From Sphingomonas sp. BK580 (lineage in GTDB: Bacteria > Pseudomonadota > Alphaproteobacteria > Sphingomonadales > Sphingomonadaceae), in contig NZ_JACIAY010000001.1 of the NCBI RefSeq assembly GCF_014194975.1, positions 1-64,000 on the forward strand: DNA of 64,000 nucleotides, written 5' to 3'. The notes beneath the pieces are model-generated. The model saw only the letters and a list, made by a program, of their open reading frames with translations. It was not told the origin of the DNA and ran no database searches. Below are positions 1 through 9,149 of the stretch, one piece after another. The translations under genes were made by a program, and so were the position numbers. Position 1 is the stretch's first letter. Each line of letters opens with the position of its first letter.

Positions 1-81
1 CTGCATCGACAGGCCGGACACACGGAAGCACCTGAACCCGCGCTAAAATCTCTTCAACACCCTCTTGCATCCGAAGGGGCG

Positions 82-140
82 TCCACACACGGTCATTCAC
101 CGTTTCGAGTGTGGCTCCCTGGAAACGGACGTCCGTTAAG
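82..140 (+). repeat. dispersed intergenic repeat, copy 1
   Basis: Degenerate copy of a repeat found six times in this window. It has the core CGGTCATTCA followed about 30 bases later by GGACGTCCGTT. Here the right part forms a perfect 14-nt palindrome, AACGGACGTCCGTT, at 124-137. It lies directly upstream of the sigma-factor gene. The repeat identity comes from comparison by eye with 18395, 23147, 23860, 27624 and 36805. Confidence 0.55.
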
Positions 141-205
141 GTAACGTGGCCTCACAAGCCTCCACCATCGCCATACTGTCACATGTGCGCGGTAGCGGCG
201 CTGCC

Positions 206-805
206 ATGACGATCTCGCGCGACCGGGCGGCGTGGCTAGGACGCCATATCTTTCCGAACGAGGCGGCGCTGCGGCTCTGGCTCGCGCGTCGACCCGCCAT
301 CGGCATGGACGTCGAAGATGTCGTCCAGGAGAGCTACGCGATCCTCGCGGCGCTAGATCGCGTTGACCATATCGTGGATCCGCGAACCTACCTCTTCCAG
401 GTCGCCAAGTCGGTCGTATTGCGCACGCTACGCCGAGCGCGGATCGTCGCGATCGACGCACAGATCAGTGTCGAGCTGCTGGAAGTGCCGGCCGATCTCC
501 CCTCGCCCGAGCGCGTCGCGGCGGATCGTCAGGAACTGACCCATGTCGCGAAGCTGATCGCGGCGCTGCCGGCGCGCTGTCGCGAGGTGTTCACGCTGCG
601 CAAGTTCCACGGCCTGTCACAGCGGGCGACCGCGGAACGACTGGGCATCGCCGAGAGCACCGTCGAGAAGCATATGGTCAAGGCATTGGCGCGCCTGACG
701 GATGCGATTGGGCGTGGCGGAAGTGGGCAGCTTCGGTCATCTAGTCCGCGTGACCCAGGTGCCGCCCGATCCGATGACGAAGACCGCGACGCCGAGCTCG
801 CTTGA
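206..805 (+). CDS. ECF (FecI-like) RNA polymerase sigma factor
   Basis: Extracytoplasmic-function sigma-70 family regulator, expected to direct RNA polymerase to the promoter of the TonB receptor operon downstream. The region 2 part contains DVEDVVQESYAIL and a run resembling RTYLFQVAKSVVLRTLRR. Region 4 is the helix-turn-helix LSQRATAERLGIAESTVEKH, after the typical LPARCREVFTLRKFHG stretch. The reading frame is open from a GTG at 146, but ATG 206 fits the usual start of the family better. The 3' end overlaps the fecR-like gene, so the two are probably translationally coupled. Together with FecR and the STN-containing receptor it forms a standard cell-surface signalling unit. Family assignment is secure; the signal is unknown. 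Confidence 0.9.
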   Translation: MTISRDRAAWLGRHIFPNEAALRLWLARRPAIGMDVEDVVQESYAILAALDRVDHIVDPRTYLFQVAKSVVLRTLRRARIVAIDAQISVELLEVPADLPSPERVAADRQELTHVAKLIAALPARCREVFTLRKFHGLSQRATAERLGIAESTVEKHMVKALARLTDAIGRGGSGQLRSSSPRDPGAARSDDEDRDAELA

Positions 806-1727
806 CGAGGTGGCGGCGCGCTGGGCGCTTCGCGTCGACGCGGGCGCGCTGTCCGTCACCGAGGAAGCCGAGCTGAACGCCTGGGCGAGCGCGGACGTGC
901 GACATGCGGGCGCCTTCGCCCGAGCCATGGCGGCGAATGCCTACCTCGACCGCGCCGCCGCACTCGGCGCGCTCGACGCCGATGTCGCTGGGGAGCCGAC
1001 CGCCCCGCCCGCGGTGTCTCGCCGTGCCTGGATCGGCGGAGCCGGGGGCGCCCTCGCAGCGGCGCTGATCGGCACGGTCGCGCTCTCGCGCCGCCGTCCG
1101 GAGGCGCGCATCGACGCACCGATCGGCAGTCAGCGCCGCACCGCCCTCGACGATGGATCGTCCGTGACGCTGAACACGGGCGCTCAGATCGCGCTCGCCT
1201 TCGCGCCGGTCGAGCGCCGTGTGCGGCTTCTCGCCGGTGAGGTGAACTTCGACGTGGCAAAGGACCGCGCGCGGCCTTTCGTGATCGAGGCCGGAACAAC
1301 GATCGTGCGAGTCGTGGGCACCAGCTTCATCGTGCGCCGGGAGCGAGAGACGGTGTTGGTGACCGTCCGTGAGGGCATCGTCGACGTTCAACGTGCGGCC
1401 CGACGACACCGGCTTCTAGCGGGCGATCGGCTGATCAGCAGCGATGGTGCCGATCGGCTCGATAAACTGTCGAGCGCGGACGTCGAGCGCGCAGGCCTGT
1501 GGCAGCGCGGTGAGATCGACCTCACCGGCATGACGCTGGACGATGCCGCGCGCGAATATGCGCGCTACTCCGACCGCCACATCCTCATCGCTGATCCCGC
1601 GGTTGGCCGCTTAAAGGTCGCTGGGGTCTACGCGACGAGTGACCCGATGGGCTTCGCCCGCGCCGCCGCGCTCGCGCAAGGGTTGACCGCCAGCGACGTG
1701 CAAGGCGGCATCCGGCTCGCACGCTGA
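774..1727 (+). CDS. FecR family anti-sigma factor / sigma regulator
   Basis: Inner-membrane regulator that would relay receptor occupancy to the ECF sigma factor. The N-terminal cytoplasmic part (DEVAARWALRVDAGALSVTEE, then an LNAWASADVRHAGAFARA stretch) is the DUF4880-type domain of FecR proteins. One membrane segment lies at about residues 86-104 (the IGGAGGALAAALIGTVAL region). The periplasmic FecR domain includes RTALDDGSSVTLNTGAQI and VRLLAGEVNFDVAKD. The frame is open from 702, but ATG 774 removes a non-homologous extension and still overlaps the sigma gene by 32 bases. It is the second gene of a sigma-fecR-receptor operon. Confidence 0.9.
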   Translation: MTKTATPSSLDEVAARWALRVDAGALSVTEEAELNAWASADVRHAGAFARAMAANAYLDRAAALGALDADVAGEPTAPPAVSRRAWIGGAGGALAAALIGTVALSRRRPEARIDAPIGSQRRTALDDGSSVTLNTGAQIALAFAPVERRVRLLAGEVNFDVAKDRARPFVIEAGTTIVRVVGTSFIVRRERETVLVTVREGIVDVQRAARRHRLLAGDRLISSDGADRLDKLSSADVERAGLWQRGEIDLTGMTLDDAAREYARYSDRHILIADPAVGRLKVAGVYATSDPMGFARAAALAQGLTASDVQGGIRLAR

Positions 1728-1827
1728 TCGCAATTTTTTTCGTCGCCGGCATGGCGGAGGCAGCGACCTCCACGCTCTACCCTCTCGAGGCTGCCACGAT
1801 TGCGGCCGTTCGGGGGAACAGAGAAGA

Positions 1828-4788
1828 ATGCGACCTTCCTACCTGCTCGGCTGCAGCACCGCAGCCGTCGCTCTCGCGAGCGCGTCTTCCGCGACGGCGC
1901 AGCAACGTGCCTTCGACATCCCTGCGCAGCCGCTCCACGCCGCGATCGCGGCCTTGAGCCGGCAGGCAGGCGTTCAGATCGTGGCGCCCGGGGAGGGCCT
2001 GGATCAGCGGCGTAGTACGCCGCTCTCCGGCACGATGGACGCGAGCGCCGCGCTGCGCCGTCTGATCACCGGCAGCGGACTCGAGATCGCCTCCGACGAG
2101 GGCTCCCGCATCGTGCTGCGCCGGCGTGGAGCTGACGCGGGAAACGACGCGGCCACGCTCGCGGACACCGGTGAGCCCGCCGACGCGGACATCGTCGTCA
2201 CAGGATATCGCGCCAGTCTGCAGACGGCGCGCGAGATCAAACGTCAGTCCTCCGCGATCCTCGACACGGTCGCCGCGGAGGATATCGGCCAGCTCCCCGA
2301 CAATAGCGCGACCGAGGCGTTGGCGCGCCTGCCCGGCGTGCAGGTATTCCGCAATCGCGGCGAGGGCCAGGCGATCACCGTGCGCGGCCTCAGCCAGGTT
2401 CTCACCACCTTGAACGGCCAGGAGTCGTATGTCGGCGCATCGCGCCGCAGTCTGCTCAACACCTATCCGGCAGACCTGCTGCGCGCGGTCACCGTCTACA
2501 AGGCGCTCACGCCCGACCTGATCGAGGGCGGCATCGGCGGCGCGATCGACATCCAATTGCGCCAGCCCTTCGACTTCAAGCCGGGCTGGACGGTCGCCGG
2601 CACCGCGCGCGGCAGCTACGACGATCAGGCTCAGCGCTTCTTCTACAACGGCGACCTGCTGGTCAGCAATCGCTGGCACACGGGCATCGGCGAGATCGGT
2701 GTTCTGCTTAACGCCTCTTACGTCCGCCGCGACTATCTTGAATCGTATCGAGAGAACTTCGGCCCGCAGACCAGCACCGCGACCCAGTCGATCACTCCCG
2801 CGGGCTTCGGCGCGGTGCGCTTCCCGACGCGCAGTCTGGTCAAGCACCCCAACGGCAACTTCAAGCGTCCGGTGCTCACCGGCGAGCTGCAGTGGAAGCC
2901 GGTCGATGACCTACGGCTCGATCTGCGCGTGACACACATCCACGACAAGAACACCTATTTTGACAATGACCTTGAGCTGGTCATCCCGGCGGGAACGGCG
3001 CTGCGCGACGTGACGCTCGTGCCGGGCACCGATATCGTCAAGAGCGCGCGTTACACGCTGGCCACCCCGACCGGACCGCGTTCCTCCTACAACCTCAACG
3101 ATATTCGCACGACACAGGGGGAGTTCGGCGTCCGCTACGACGCCGGACGTGCGACGCTGTCGACCAATCTGACCTACACGCGCTCCAACCAGGAGCAGAT
3201 CGTTCGCGCGGTCCAGCTCGCCTTCCGCTCGCCACAGACGATCGACGCCGTGTTCCACGGCGACTCGCGCTGGGGTAGCCTCTCCTATCAGCTGGATGGC
3301 GCGACCGATCTCGAGGACCCCGCCACCTTCAAGGCCAACCTCTACAGCGACGCGCTGGTGCGGCAGAAAAGCCGCGGACTGCAGTGGCGCGGCGACCTCG
3401 TGCTCGACACCGATGGCGGCCTGGTCAGCGCGTTTAAGAGCGGGTTCCGCTACACCGACCGCAGCACCGACTATCAATCGGGCTCACGCTCGGTCAGCCT
3501 CTCCGCGCTGAACCTGCCGCTCTCCGCGCTGCCGGGCGGGGCGTCGGCTGAGACGATCGACCGCGGCTTCCGCGGCGACGACGTGACCGTCCCGTCGCGC
3601 TGGGTCCAGTATCCGGCGGCACTGCTCGGCACAGACGCGGGCTATGCCGCGCTCAACGCCTACGTCGCGACCCTGCCGGGCCAAGCTACCACATTTGCCA
3701 GCGAGCGTCCGGCGTTCAGCCCCACCGCCTCTTTCGGCGGCACCGAGCGATCCTACGCGGTCTATGGTCAAGCGCAGTACGGTTTCACGCTGGCGGGGGT
3801 CGCTTTCGACGGCGTAGCGGGCGCGCGCGCGGTCAACACCGTGTTGTCGATCCGCGGCACACAGCTGCGCACCACCGGCACCGGAGCCGGCCGGGTGACC
3901 ACCGCGGTCGCGTTCGACCAGCGTCAGAACTACCTCGATGTCGACCCGAGCGTCAGCCTCGTGGCGCACCTCTCGCCCGAGATTCAGCTGCGGGGTGCCT
4001 GGACAAAGACCTTCAGCCGGCCGGATTTCACCCAATTGAACCCGAGCGTGTCGGTGGTGGAGAGTGCCGGAGGTGCCAGTGCGACCGCGGTCGCGAGCGG
4101 CAACCCGGCGCTGCGCCCGATCAGGTCCGAGAACCTCGACGTCTCGCTCGAGGGCTATTTCGGGCGCGCCGGCGCGGCCAGCGTGGCGCTGTTCCACCGC
4201 GACGTCGACGGCTTCATCATCAATACCATCGATCGCGTGACGCTGCCTGGCAGCACGACGCCGACCAACGTGACTCGCCCGTTCAACGGCGGTGCGGGCA
4301 CCATCAAGGGCTTCGAGCTCTCGGTCAGCTCGTTCCTCGACATAGCCCCAGGCCTGCTCCGCAATCTCGGCGCCTCGGCGAACTTCACGTACATCGACAC
4401 CGAGCAGGTGCTGCCGCAGACCGGCGCGAATGTCGCGAGCAGGGGGCTCATCCCCGGCATCTCGAGGCGCAGCTTCAACTCGTCGCTGTTCTACGACGAC
4501 GGCCGCTTCCGCGCGCGCGTCGCCTATAGCGTGCGCAGCCGGTTCATCCTCTCCTACGTGCTCGCTGACCCGACCGCCAACCTCAACTGGTTCCCGATCA
4601 GCCGGCTCGACGCCTCGACGGCGTACAAGCTCACCGACGCAATCACGCTGACGCTCGACGCGCAAAACCTGCTCGGTCGACCGCAACGCGCCTTCTGGGG
4701 CGCCGGATCGCTCGCGTTCACCGGCTATACCGACCGCGTCTACTACGAGGGGCGGGTCTACTCGCTCGCGGCCCGCTTCCGCTTCTGA
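1828..4788 (+). CDS. TonB-dependent outer-membrane receptor with STN signalling domain
   Basis: Outer-membrane transducer and transporter of 986 residues. A signal peptide (about 1-25) precedes an STN domain (about 27-98, beginning RAFDIPAQPLHAAIAALSRQ), which contacts FecR in the periplasm. A TonB box DIVVTGY is at 121-127, a plug domain follows with QLPDNSATEALARLPGVQV, and the beta-barrel ends in the terminal aromatic pattern RVYSLAARFRF. The plug style (RQSSAILDTVAAEDIGQLPD) is that of sphingomonad and Caulobacter receptors often linked to carbohydrate or complex organic substrates rather than classical siderophores. It follows fecR by 100 bases and precedes an SGNH hydrolase by 14 bases, suggesting the transported compound is an ester or acylated molecule. 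Substrate unknown. Confidence 0.92.
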   Translation: MRPSYLLGCSTAAVALASASSATAQQRAFDIPAQPLHAAIAALSRQAGVQIVAPGEGLDQRRSTPLSGTMDASAALRRLITGSGLEIASDEGSRIVLRRRGADAGNDAATLADTGEPADADIVVTGYRASLQTAREIKRQSSAILDTVAAEDIGQLPDNSATEALARLPGVQVFRNRGEGQAITVRGLSQVLTTLNGQESYVGASRRSLLNTYPADLLRAVTVYKALTPDLIEGGIGGAIDIQLRQPFDFKPGWTVAGTARGSYDDQAQRFFYNGDLLVSNRWHTGIGEIGVLLNASYVRRDYLESYRENFGPQTSTATQSITPAGFGAVRFPTRSLVKHPNGNFKRPVLTGELQWKPVDDLRLDLRVTHIHDKNTYFDNDLELVIPAGTALRDVTLVPGTDIVKSARYTLATPTGPRSSYNLNDIRTTQGEFGVRYDAGRATLSTNLTYTRSNQEQIVRAVQLAFRSPQTIDAVFHGDSRWGSLSYQLDGATDLEDPATFKANLYSDALVRQKSRGLQWRGDLVLDTDGGLVSAFKSGFRYTDRSTDYQSGSRSVSLSALNLPLSALPGGASAETIDRGFRGDDVTVPSRWVQYPAALLGTDAGYAALNAYVATLPGQATTFASERPAFSPTASFGGTERSYAVYGQAQYGFTLAGVAFDGVAGARAVNTVLSIRGTQLRTTGTGAGRVTTAVAFDQRQNYLDVDPSVSLVAHLSPEIQLRGAWTKTFSRPDFTQLNPSVSVVESAGGASATAVASGNPALRPIRSENLDVSLEGYFGRAGAASVALFHRDVDGFIINTIDRVTLPGSTTPTNVTRPFNGGAGTIKGFELSVSSFLDIAPGLLRNLGASANFTYIDTEQVLPQTGANVASRGLIPGISRRSFNSSLFYDDGRFRARVAYSVRSRFILSYVLADPTANLNWFPISRLDASTAYKLTDAITLTLDAQNLLGRPQRAFWGAGSLAFTGYTDRVYYEGRVYSLAARFRF

Positions 4789-4802
4789 CGAGAGGGAGAG
4801 CG

Positions 4803-5960
4803 ATGATCCACCGTCGACACGTCGCGCTTGCCATGGCGCTCGTCCTGTTGTGCGCCGACGCCGGCGGGACGCCGAGTCTGTCGAACGCGCGCTGGGCCGG
4901 CGCATGGGGCTATGCCCCCTCGCCGGCGACCGCGGCGACGCCGCCGACGCGTCCCGCCGGGCGCTTCCTTTATAGGCTGCGGCTCACACGGGGCGGGAGC
5001 GCACTCTCGCTGCGGCTCGGCAATCCTGAGCGCTCGCTACCTATGAGCGTCACCGCCATGACCGTCGTCGTCGAGGGTCGGGCCGCGGCACCGACGCGGC
5101 TGCGTTTCGGCGGCAGCCCTGCGCTCCGATTGGGCGCCGGCTCCGCGCGCGACAGCGACCCGGTCCCCCTGGCGGTCCGCGCGGGCGACACCGTCGCGGT
5201 GACGATCAGCACCGATGCGCCGAGCACGCAGGTGACCGGCAACGCCGGCTTCGTCGGCAGCTTCGCCGACGCGGACGGCGTCGAGAGCGAGTCGCGCGAT
5301 CGCCCCTTCGTCACGCTCGCGTCGGTGCGCGCCACCGCGCGCTGCACGATCGTCGCGCTGGGCGACTCGATCACCGAGGGTGCGCGGAACCAGGACCCGG
5401 CCCGGCGCGGCTGGCCCGACCGGCTGGCCGAGCGACTGGCCAAGTCACCGGGTCACGCCTGCGGTGTGGTCAATGCGGGCATCAGCGGCAACCGGTTGTT
5501 GCGCGAGGGCCGCGGGGTGGCGGCGGTCGACCGCTTCGAGCGCGATGTCGCCGCTGTGCCCGGCACGACGCATCTGATCGTGCTCGAGGGCATCAACGAC
5601 ATCGTGCGCGGCGGGCAGCCAGACGAGACGCCGGTGACGTCCGCTGACCTGATCGGCGGGTACCGAAGGGTCATCGCCGCGGCTCACGCGCGCGGGATCA
5701 AGGTGATCGGCGGCACGCTGACGCCGGCCTGGGGCTATCGCCTCATGACCCCGGCGCTGGAGGGCGTGCGCGTCGACACGAACCACTGGATCCGCACCAG
5801 CGGCGCCTTCGACGCGGTGGTCGACTTCGAGGCGGCGGTCTCGACAGGCGAGGACATTCCCATGCTGCGCAGCGACGCCGACTCCGGCGACAAGCTTCAC
5901 CCCGGTGATGAGGGCTATGCCGCGATGGCGGCGGCGATACCGCTTGGATTGTTCGACTGA
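4803..5960 (+). CDS. secreted SGNH/GDSL hydrolase
   Basis: Probable periplasmic or extracellular esterase/lipase of the SGNH superfamily (385 aa). A signal peptide is visible at about 1-22 (HVALAMALVLLCADAGG). After a beta-rich N-terminal half comes the catalytic domain: block I VALGDSITEG with Ser189, block II GISGNRLL, block III GINDI, and block V DKLHPGDEGY with Asp363 and His366. It starts 14 bases after the TonB receptor stop with a GAGGGAGAG Shine-Dalgarno, so it belongs to the same transcript and probably deacylates the imported substrate. Exact substrate not determinable. Confidence 0.88.
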   Translation: MIHRRHVALAMALVLLCADAGGTPSLSNARWAGAWGYAPSPATAATPPTRPAGRFLYRLRLTRGGSALSLRLGNPERSLPMSVTAMTVVVEGRAAAPTRLRFGGSPALRLGAGSARDSDPVPLAVRAGDTVAVTISTDAPSTQVTGNAGFVGSFADADGVESESRDRPFVTLASVRATARCTIVALGDSITEGARNQDPARRGWPDRLAERLAKSPGHACGVVNAGISGNRLLREGRGVAAVDRFERDVAAVPGTTHLIVLEGINDIVRGGQPDETPVTSADLIGGYRRVIAAAHARGIKVIGGTLTPAWGYRLMTPALEGVRVDTNHWIRTSGAFDAVVDFEAAVSTGEDIPMLRSDADSGDKLHPGDEGYAAMAAAIPLGLFD

Positions 5961-5974
5961 CGCGGCCCCTCGCC

Positions 5975-6640
5975 TCATCCTGTCGGGACGTTGCAAGGGT
6001 CCTTCGTCGTCAGCGCCTTGTACAGGACACAGGAGAGCCGCAGACCAGACTGCTGAAGTCGCGTCGCGACGATCGGGTATTTGCGCGTCGTGTAATCATA
6101 ATCGAGCGTGGTCCGGTGCTCGATGTCGCACGACGGATTACCTTGGCCTCCACAGATCGGCAGGGTGACATAGCCCTGATCCTGGTAGATCGAGACGCGC
6201 GCCCACTCGCGGCTCTCAACCGCCCAGTCGCGCGGGGCGCCGTCGACCCTCACCCCCGTCCCGATCTGCGCACTGACATCGTCGGCGAACAGCGCGAAGT
6301 TATGCATCCAACCTTTCGCGATCGCGCGGTCGTTGATGATATTCCGGTCCCACACCGAATGAATCTGCCAATAATGGTGTGGATTGCCCTTATCGTATTC
6401 AACCGGGTTTAAGATCCAGACATCGGGGATAGTGAAATCGCCCGGCTGGTTCGGAAGGTACACGTAGTTGTAGCCGATCGGATCAGAACCGTGCAGCGGC
6501 TGGTGCAGGTCGCCGACGAGATGGACCACATATTTGAGCGCCTCACGCCGCTCGTCAGCCGAAAGGCTGTTCAGTCGCGCGATCTTTGCGGCGTAGAAGG
6601 TGACCGCATCGCGCCGCCCGCCGGGCAGGTCATCGGCGAT
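5975..6640 (-). pseudogene. 5'-truncated S1/P1 nuclease gene
   Basis: C-terminal two thirds of a secreted S1/P1-type zinc-dependent nuclease. ALKYVVHLVGDLHQPLHG is the conserved zinc-ligand region, and HHYWQIHSVWDRNII also fits the family. The signal peptide, the N-terminal Trp and the first zinc-binding residues are absent. Homology begins near residues PGGRRDAVTFYAAKI at about 6635, where the sequence switches to part of another gene on the opposite strand. An open frame persists to 6667 with no plausible start signal. The coding sequence downstream is otherwise intact to TGA, so the truncation looks recent. Probably non-functional. Confidence 0.75.
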
Positions 6641-7669
6641 GGTGCGGCGGGCTATGTCGTCTCGCACGCCACCAACAACAGCTTCAGGCTGACCAACCGG
6701 CTGCTCAAGGCCAAGCTTCCTGTCTCCTGGATCACCGCGCCGGTCACCCTCGACGGTGAAACGCTGGCGCCGGGCGCGCTATGGATCCCCGCCTCCGCGC
6801 GCGCCGCGAGGATGGTGGGGAGCGCCGCGAGCGAGCTCGGCATCACCGTGCACCGCGTCGCCGCGAAGCCGACGGCACCGACGGTGCGGCTTCGCCCGGT
6901 ACGGATCGGACTGGTGGATATATACGGAGGCTCGATGGCCTCGGGCTGGACGCGGTGGATCTTCGAGCAGTTCGAGTTCCCCTACAAGCTGGTCTACCCG
7001 CAGGAACTCGACCGCGGCGGACTTCGCGGCAAGTACGATGTCCTGCTGTTCCAGACCGACGTCTTCGGCCGCGAGGGCAGACGCCCCCGGCCGCAGCCGG
7101 AGGCGAAGGATATACCGGCAGCGTACCGCACCATGCTCGGGCGCCTAGGCGACGAGAAGACGCTGCCGCAGGTGGCCCGCTTCGCCGACCAGGGCGGTAC
7201 GGTGATCGCGGTCGGCAACGCCACCACGATCGGCCCGAAGCTGGGGCTGGCCGTCACGAACGCCCTGTCCACGCCGAAAAATGGCAAGCAGGTTCCGCTG
7301 CCCAGCAGCAAGTTCTACGTGCCCGGCTCGATCCTCTCAGCAAGCTTCGACCCGAACCATCCCCTCGCTTATGGGATGCCGGCGACGGGGGACGTCTTCT
7401 ACTATAACAATCCGAGCTACAGGCTTGCCGTAGGCGACGCCAGCCTGCGCAGCGTGGGCTGGTTCACGTCCGACGATCCGCTGCGATCGGGTTGGGCGTG
7501 GGGACAGAAGCTGCTGAAGGGGACATCCGCGATCGTCGACGCCAAGCACGGCAGAGGGCACGTCTATCTCCTCGCCCCCGAGGTGACTCAGCGAGCCCAA
7601 TCCTATTCGACCTTCAAGCTGCTGTTCAACAGCGTGCTTTATGGGCCCGCTAGCACGTCGGCGCGGTAG
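6640..7669 (+). pseudogene. 5'-truncated M14-family peptidase gene (C-terminal part)
   Basis: The frame is open from 6491, but only the part from about 6640 looks like protein. It resembles the C-terminal region of the large secreted zinc carboxypeptidase-like (M14) proteins of sphingomonads: GYVVSHATNNSFRLTNRLLK, LAPGALWIPA, IGLVDIYGGSMASGWTRWI, and the end GRGHVYLLAPEVTQRAQ. The N-terminal M14 catalytic domain with its HxxE zinc site is missing. The first 50 codons are antisense to the S1/P1 nuclease remnant, so the apparent fusion is an artefact of a deletion or rearrangement. The family call is from general pattern memory and is moderately certain. Confidence 0.6.
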
Positions 7670-7746
7670 CACTCGCGAGCTCGGGTACGATCGCTCATAG
7701 AAAGACTGCGTTCCGCGTGCTGTACGCCGCTGCTAGGAGGTAGCCC

Positions 7747-9066
7747 ATGCCGCGACAGATGCACCTCGGTGCCTTCTTGCGCCCGATATCGATCCATACC
7801 GGAGCGTGGCGCTATCCCGGCGCCTGGCCGGACGCGAACTTCAACCTGGCGCCTCTCAAGCGCCTGATCCGCACGCTCGAGGCGGCCAAGTTCGACGCCT
7901 TCTTCATGGCCGATCACCTCGCGGTCTTGAACATGCCAACCGACGCGCTCAAGCGGAGCCATACCGTCACGTCGTTCGAGCCGTTCACCCTGTTGTCCGC
8001 GCTGTCGCAGGTGACCGAGCGCATCGGCCTGGTCGCCACGGCCTCGACGACCTACGACGGGCCGTTCCACGTCGCCCGGCGCTTCGCCTCGCTCGACCAC
8101 CTGAGTGAGGGCCGCGCCGGGTGGAACGTTGTGACCACGGGCAATCCGGAGACGTCGCATAATTTCGGCAACGAGGAGCATCTCGCCCACGCGGACCGCT
8201 ACGTCCGCGCCCGCGAGTTCTACGACGTCGTGACCGGCCTGTGGGACAGCTGGGCTGACGACGCCTTCGTGCGTGACGTCAACAGCGGCATCTTCTTCGA
8301 TCCGGCCAAACTTCACGTCCTCAACCATCGGGGGCCTGCCTTCTCCGTCCGCGGGCCGCTGAACATTGCCCGGCCGGTGCAGGGCTGGCCGGTGATCGTC
8401 CAGGCCGGCGCGTCCGAGGCGGGACGCCAGCTCGCCGCGGAGACGGCCGAGGTCATCTTCGGCGCCTCGAGCACGCTCGCCGACGGGCGCGCCTTCTACG
8501 CGGACGTGAAAGCGCGCATGGCGGCGGTTGGACGCGATCCCGACGACCTCAAGATCCTGCCCGCCGCCTTCGTCGTCGTCGGCGACACGGCGGCCGAGGC
8601 GAAGCTCAAGCGTGACCGGCTGGATAGCCTCGTCCACTACGACAGCGGCATACGGTCGCTCTCGATCGCGCTGGACTATGACGTATCGGCCTTCGACCCC
8701 GATGGCCCGCTACCCGATATCCCCGAGAGCAACGCGAGCAAGTCGGCGCGCGATCGGATGGTCGCCTATGCGCGCGCGACAGGCGCCACGATACGGCAAC
8801 TCGCCGCCAAGGTGGGGAGCTACGCTGGGCTCGCCTTCGTCGGCACGGCGGAGACGATCGCGAACCAGATGGAGGCGTGGCTGGAGGAGCGCGGCTCGGA
8901 CGGCTTCAACGTCATGTTCCCGTTCGTGCCTGGAGGCCTCGATGATTTCACGTCCAAGGTCGTACCCGAGCTGCAGCGCCGCGGCCTGTTTCGCTCCGAC
9001 TATGTCGGCTCGACGCTGCGCGATCACCTCGGCCTGTCGCGGCCGGCCAACCGCTTCTTTGAGTGA
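7747..9066 (+). CDS. LLM-class FMN-dependent monooxygenase (NtaA/SnaA/DszA family)
   Basis: Two-component flavin-dependent monooxygenase of the bacterial luciferase-like superfamily (439 aa), which uses reduced FMN supplied by a separate reductase. Typical segments are MHLGAFLRPISIHTGAWRYP, FDAFFMADHLAVL, RIGLVATASTTYDGPFHVAR, GRAGWNVVTTGNPETSHNFG and GWPVIVQAGASEAGRQLAAE. Family members oxidise sulfonates, sulfones, nitrilotriacetate or dibenzothiophene derivatives. A good AGGAGG Shine-Dalgarno precedes ATG 7747. Directly downstream and probably cotranscribed is a TauD-type dioxygenase, which points to organosulfur use. No reductase gene is visible nearby. Confidence 0.9.
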   Translation: MPRQMHLGAFLRPISIHTGAWRYPGAWPDANFNLAPLKRLIRTLEAAKFDAFFMADHLAVLNMPTDALKRSHTVTSFEPFTLLSALSQVTERIGLVATASTTYDGPFHVARRFASLDHLSEGRAGWNVVTTGNPETSHNFGNEEHLAHADRYVRAREFYDVVTGLWDSWADDAFVRDVNSGIFFDPAKLHVLNHRGPAFSVRGPLNIARPVQGWPVIVQAGASEAGRQLAAETAEVIFGASSTLADGRAFYADVKARMAAVGRDPDDLKILPAAFVVVGDTAAEAKLKRDRLDSLVHYDSGIRSLSIALDYDVSAFDPDGPLPDIPESNASKSARDRMVAYARATGATIRQLAAKVGSYAGLAFVGTAETIANQMEAWLEERGSDGFNVMFPFVPGGLDDFTSKVVPELQRRGLFRSDYVGSTLRDHLGLSRPANRFFE

Positions 9067-9149
9067 CCGCGCCCACGCCGGCAGACCCGTCTCCAATCGG
9101 ATTGTCTTGTTTTGGGCGGCTCGCGATCACGAGCCAAGCGGGAGATTCC

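Noticed and set aside
6491..6640. N-terminal 50 codons of the plus-strand frame ending at 7669, seeming to give a fused protein
   Set aside because: They are exactly antisense to the S1/P1 nuclease remnant and lack a ribosome site, so the fusion is a by-product of the deletion junction.
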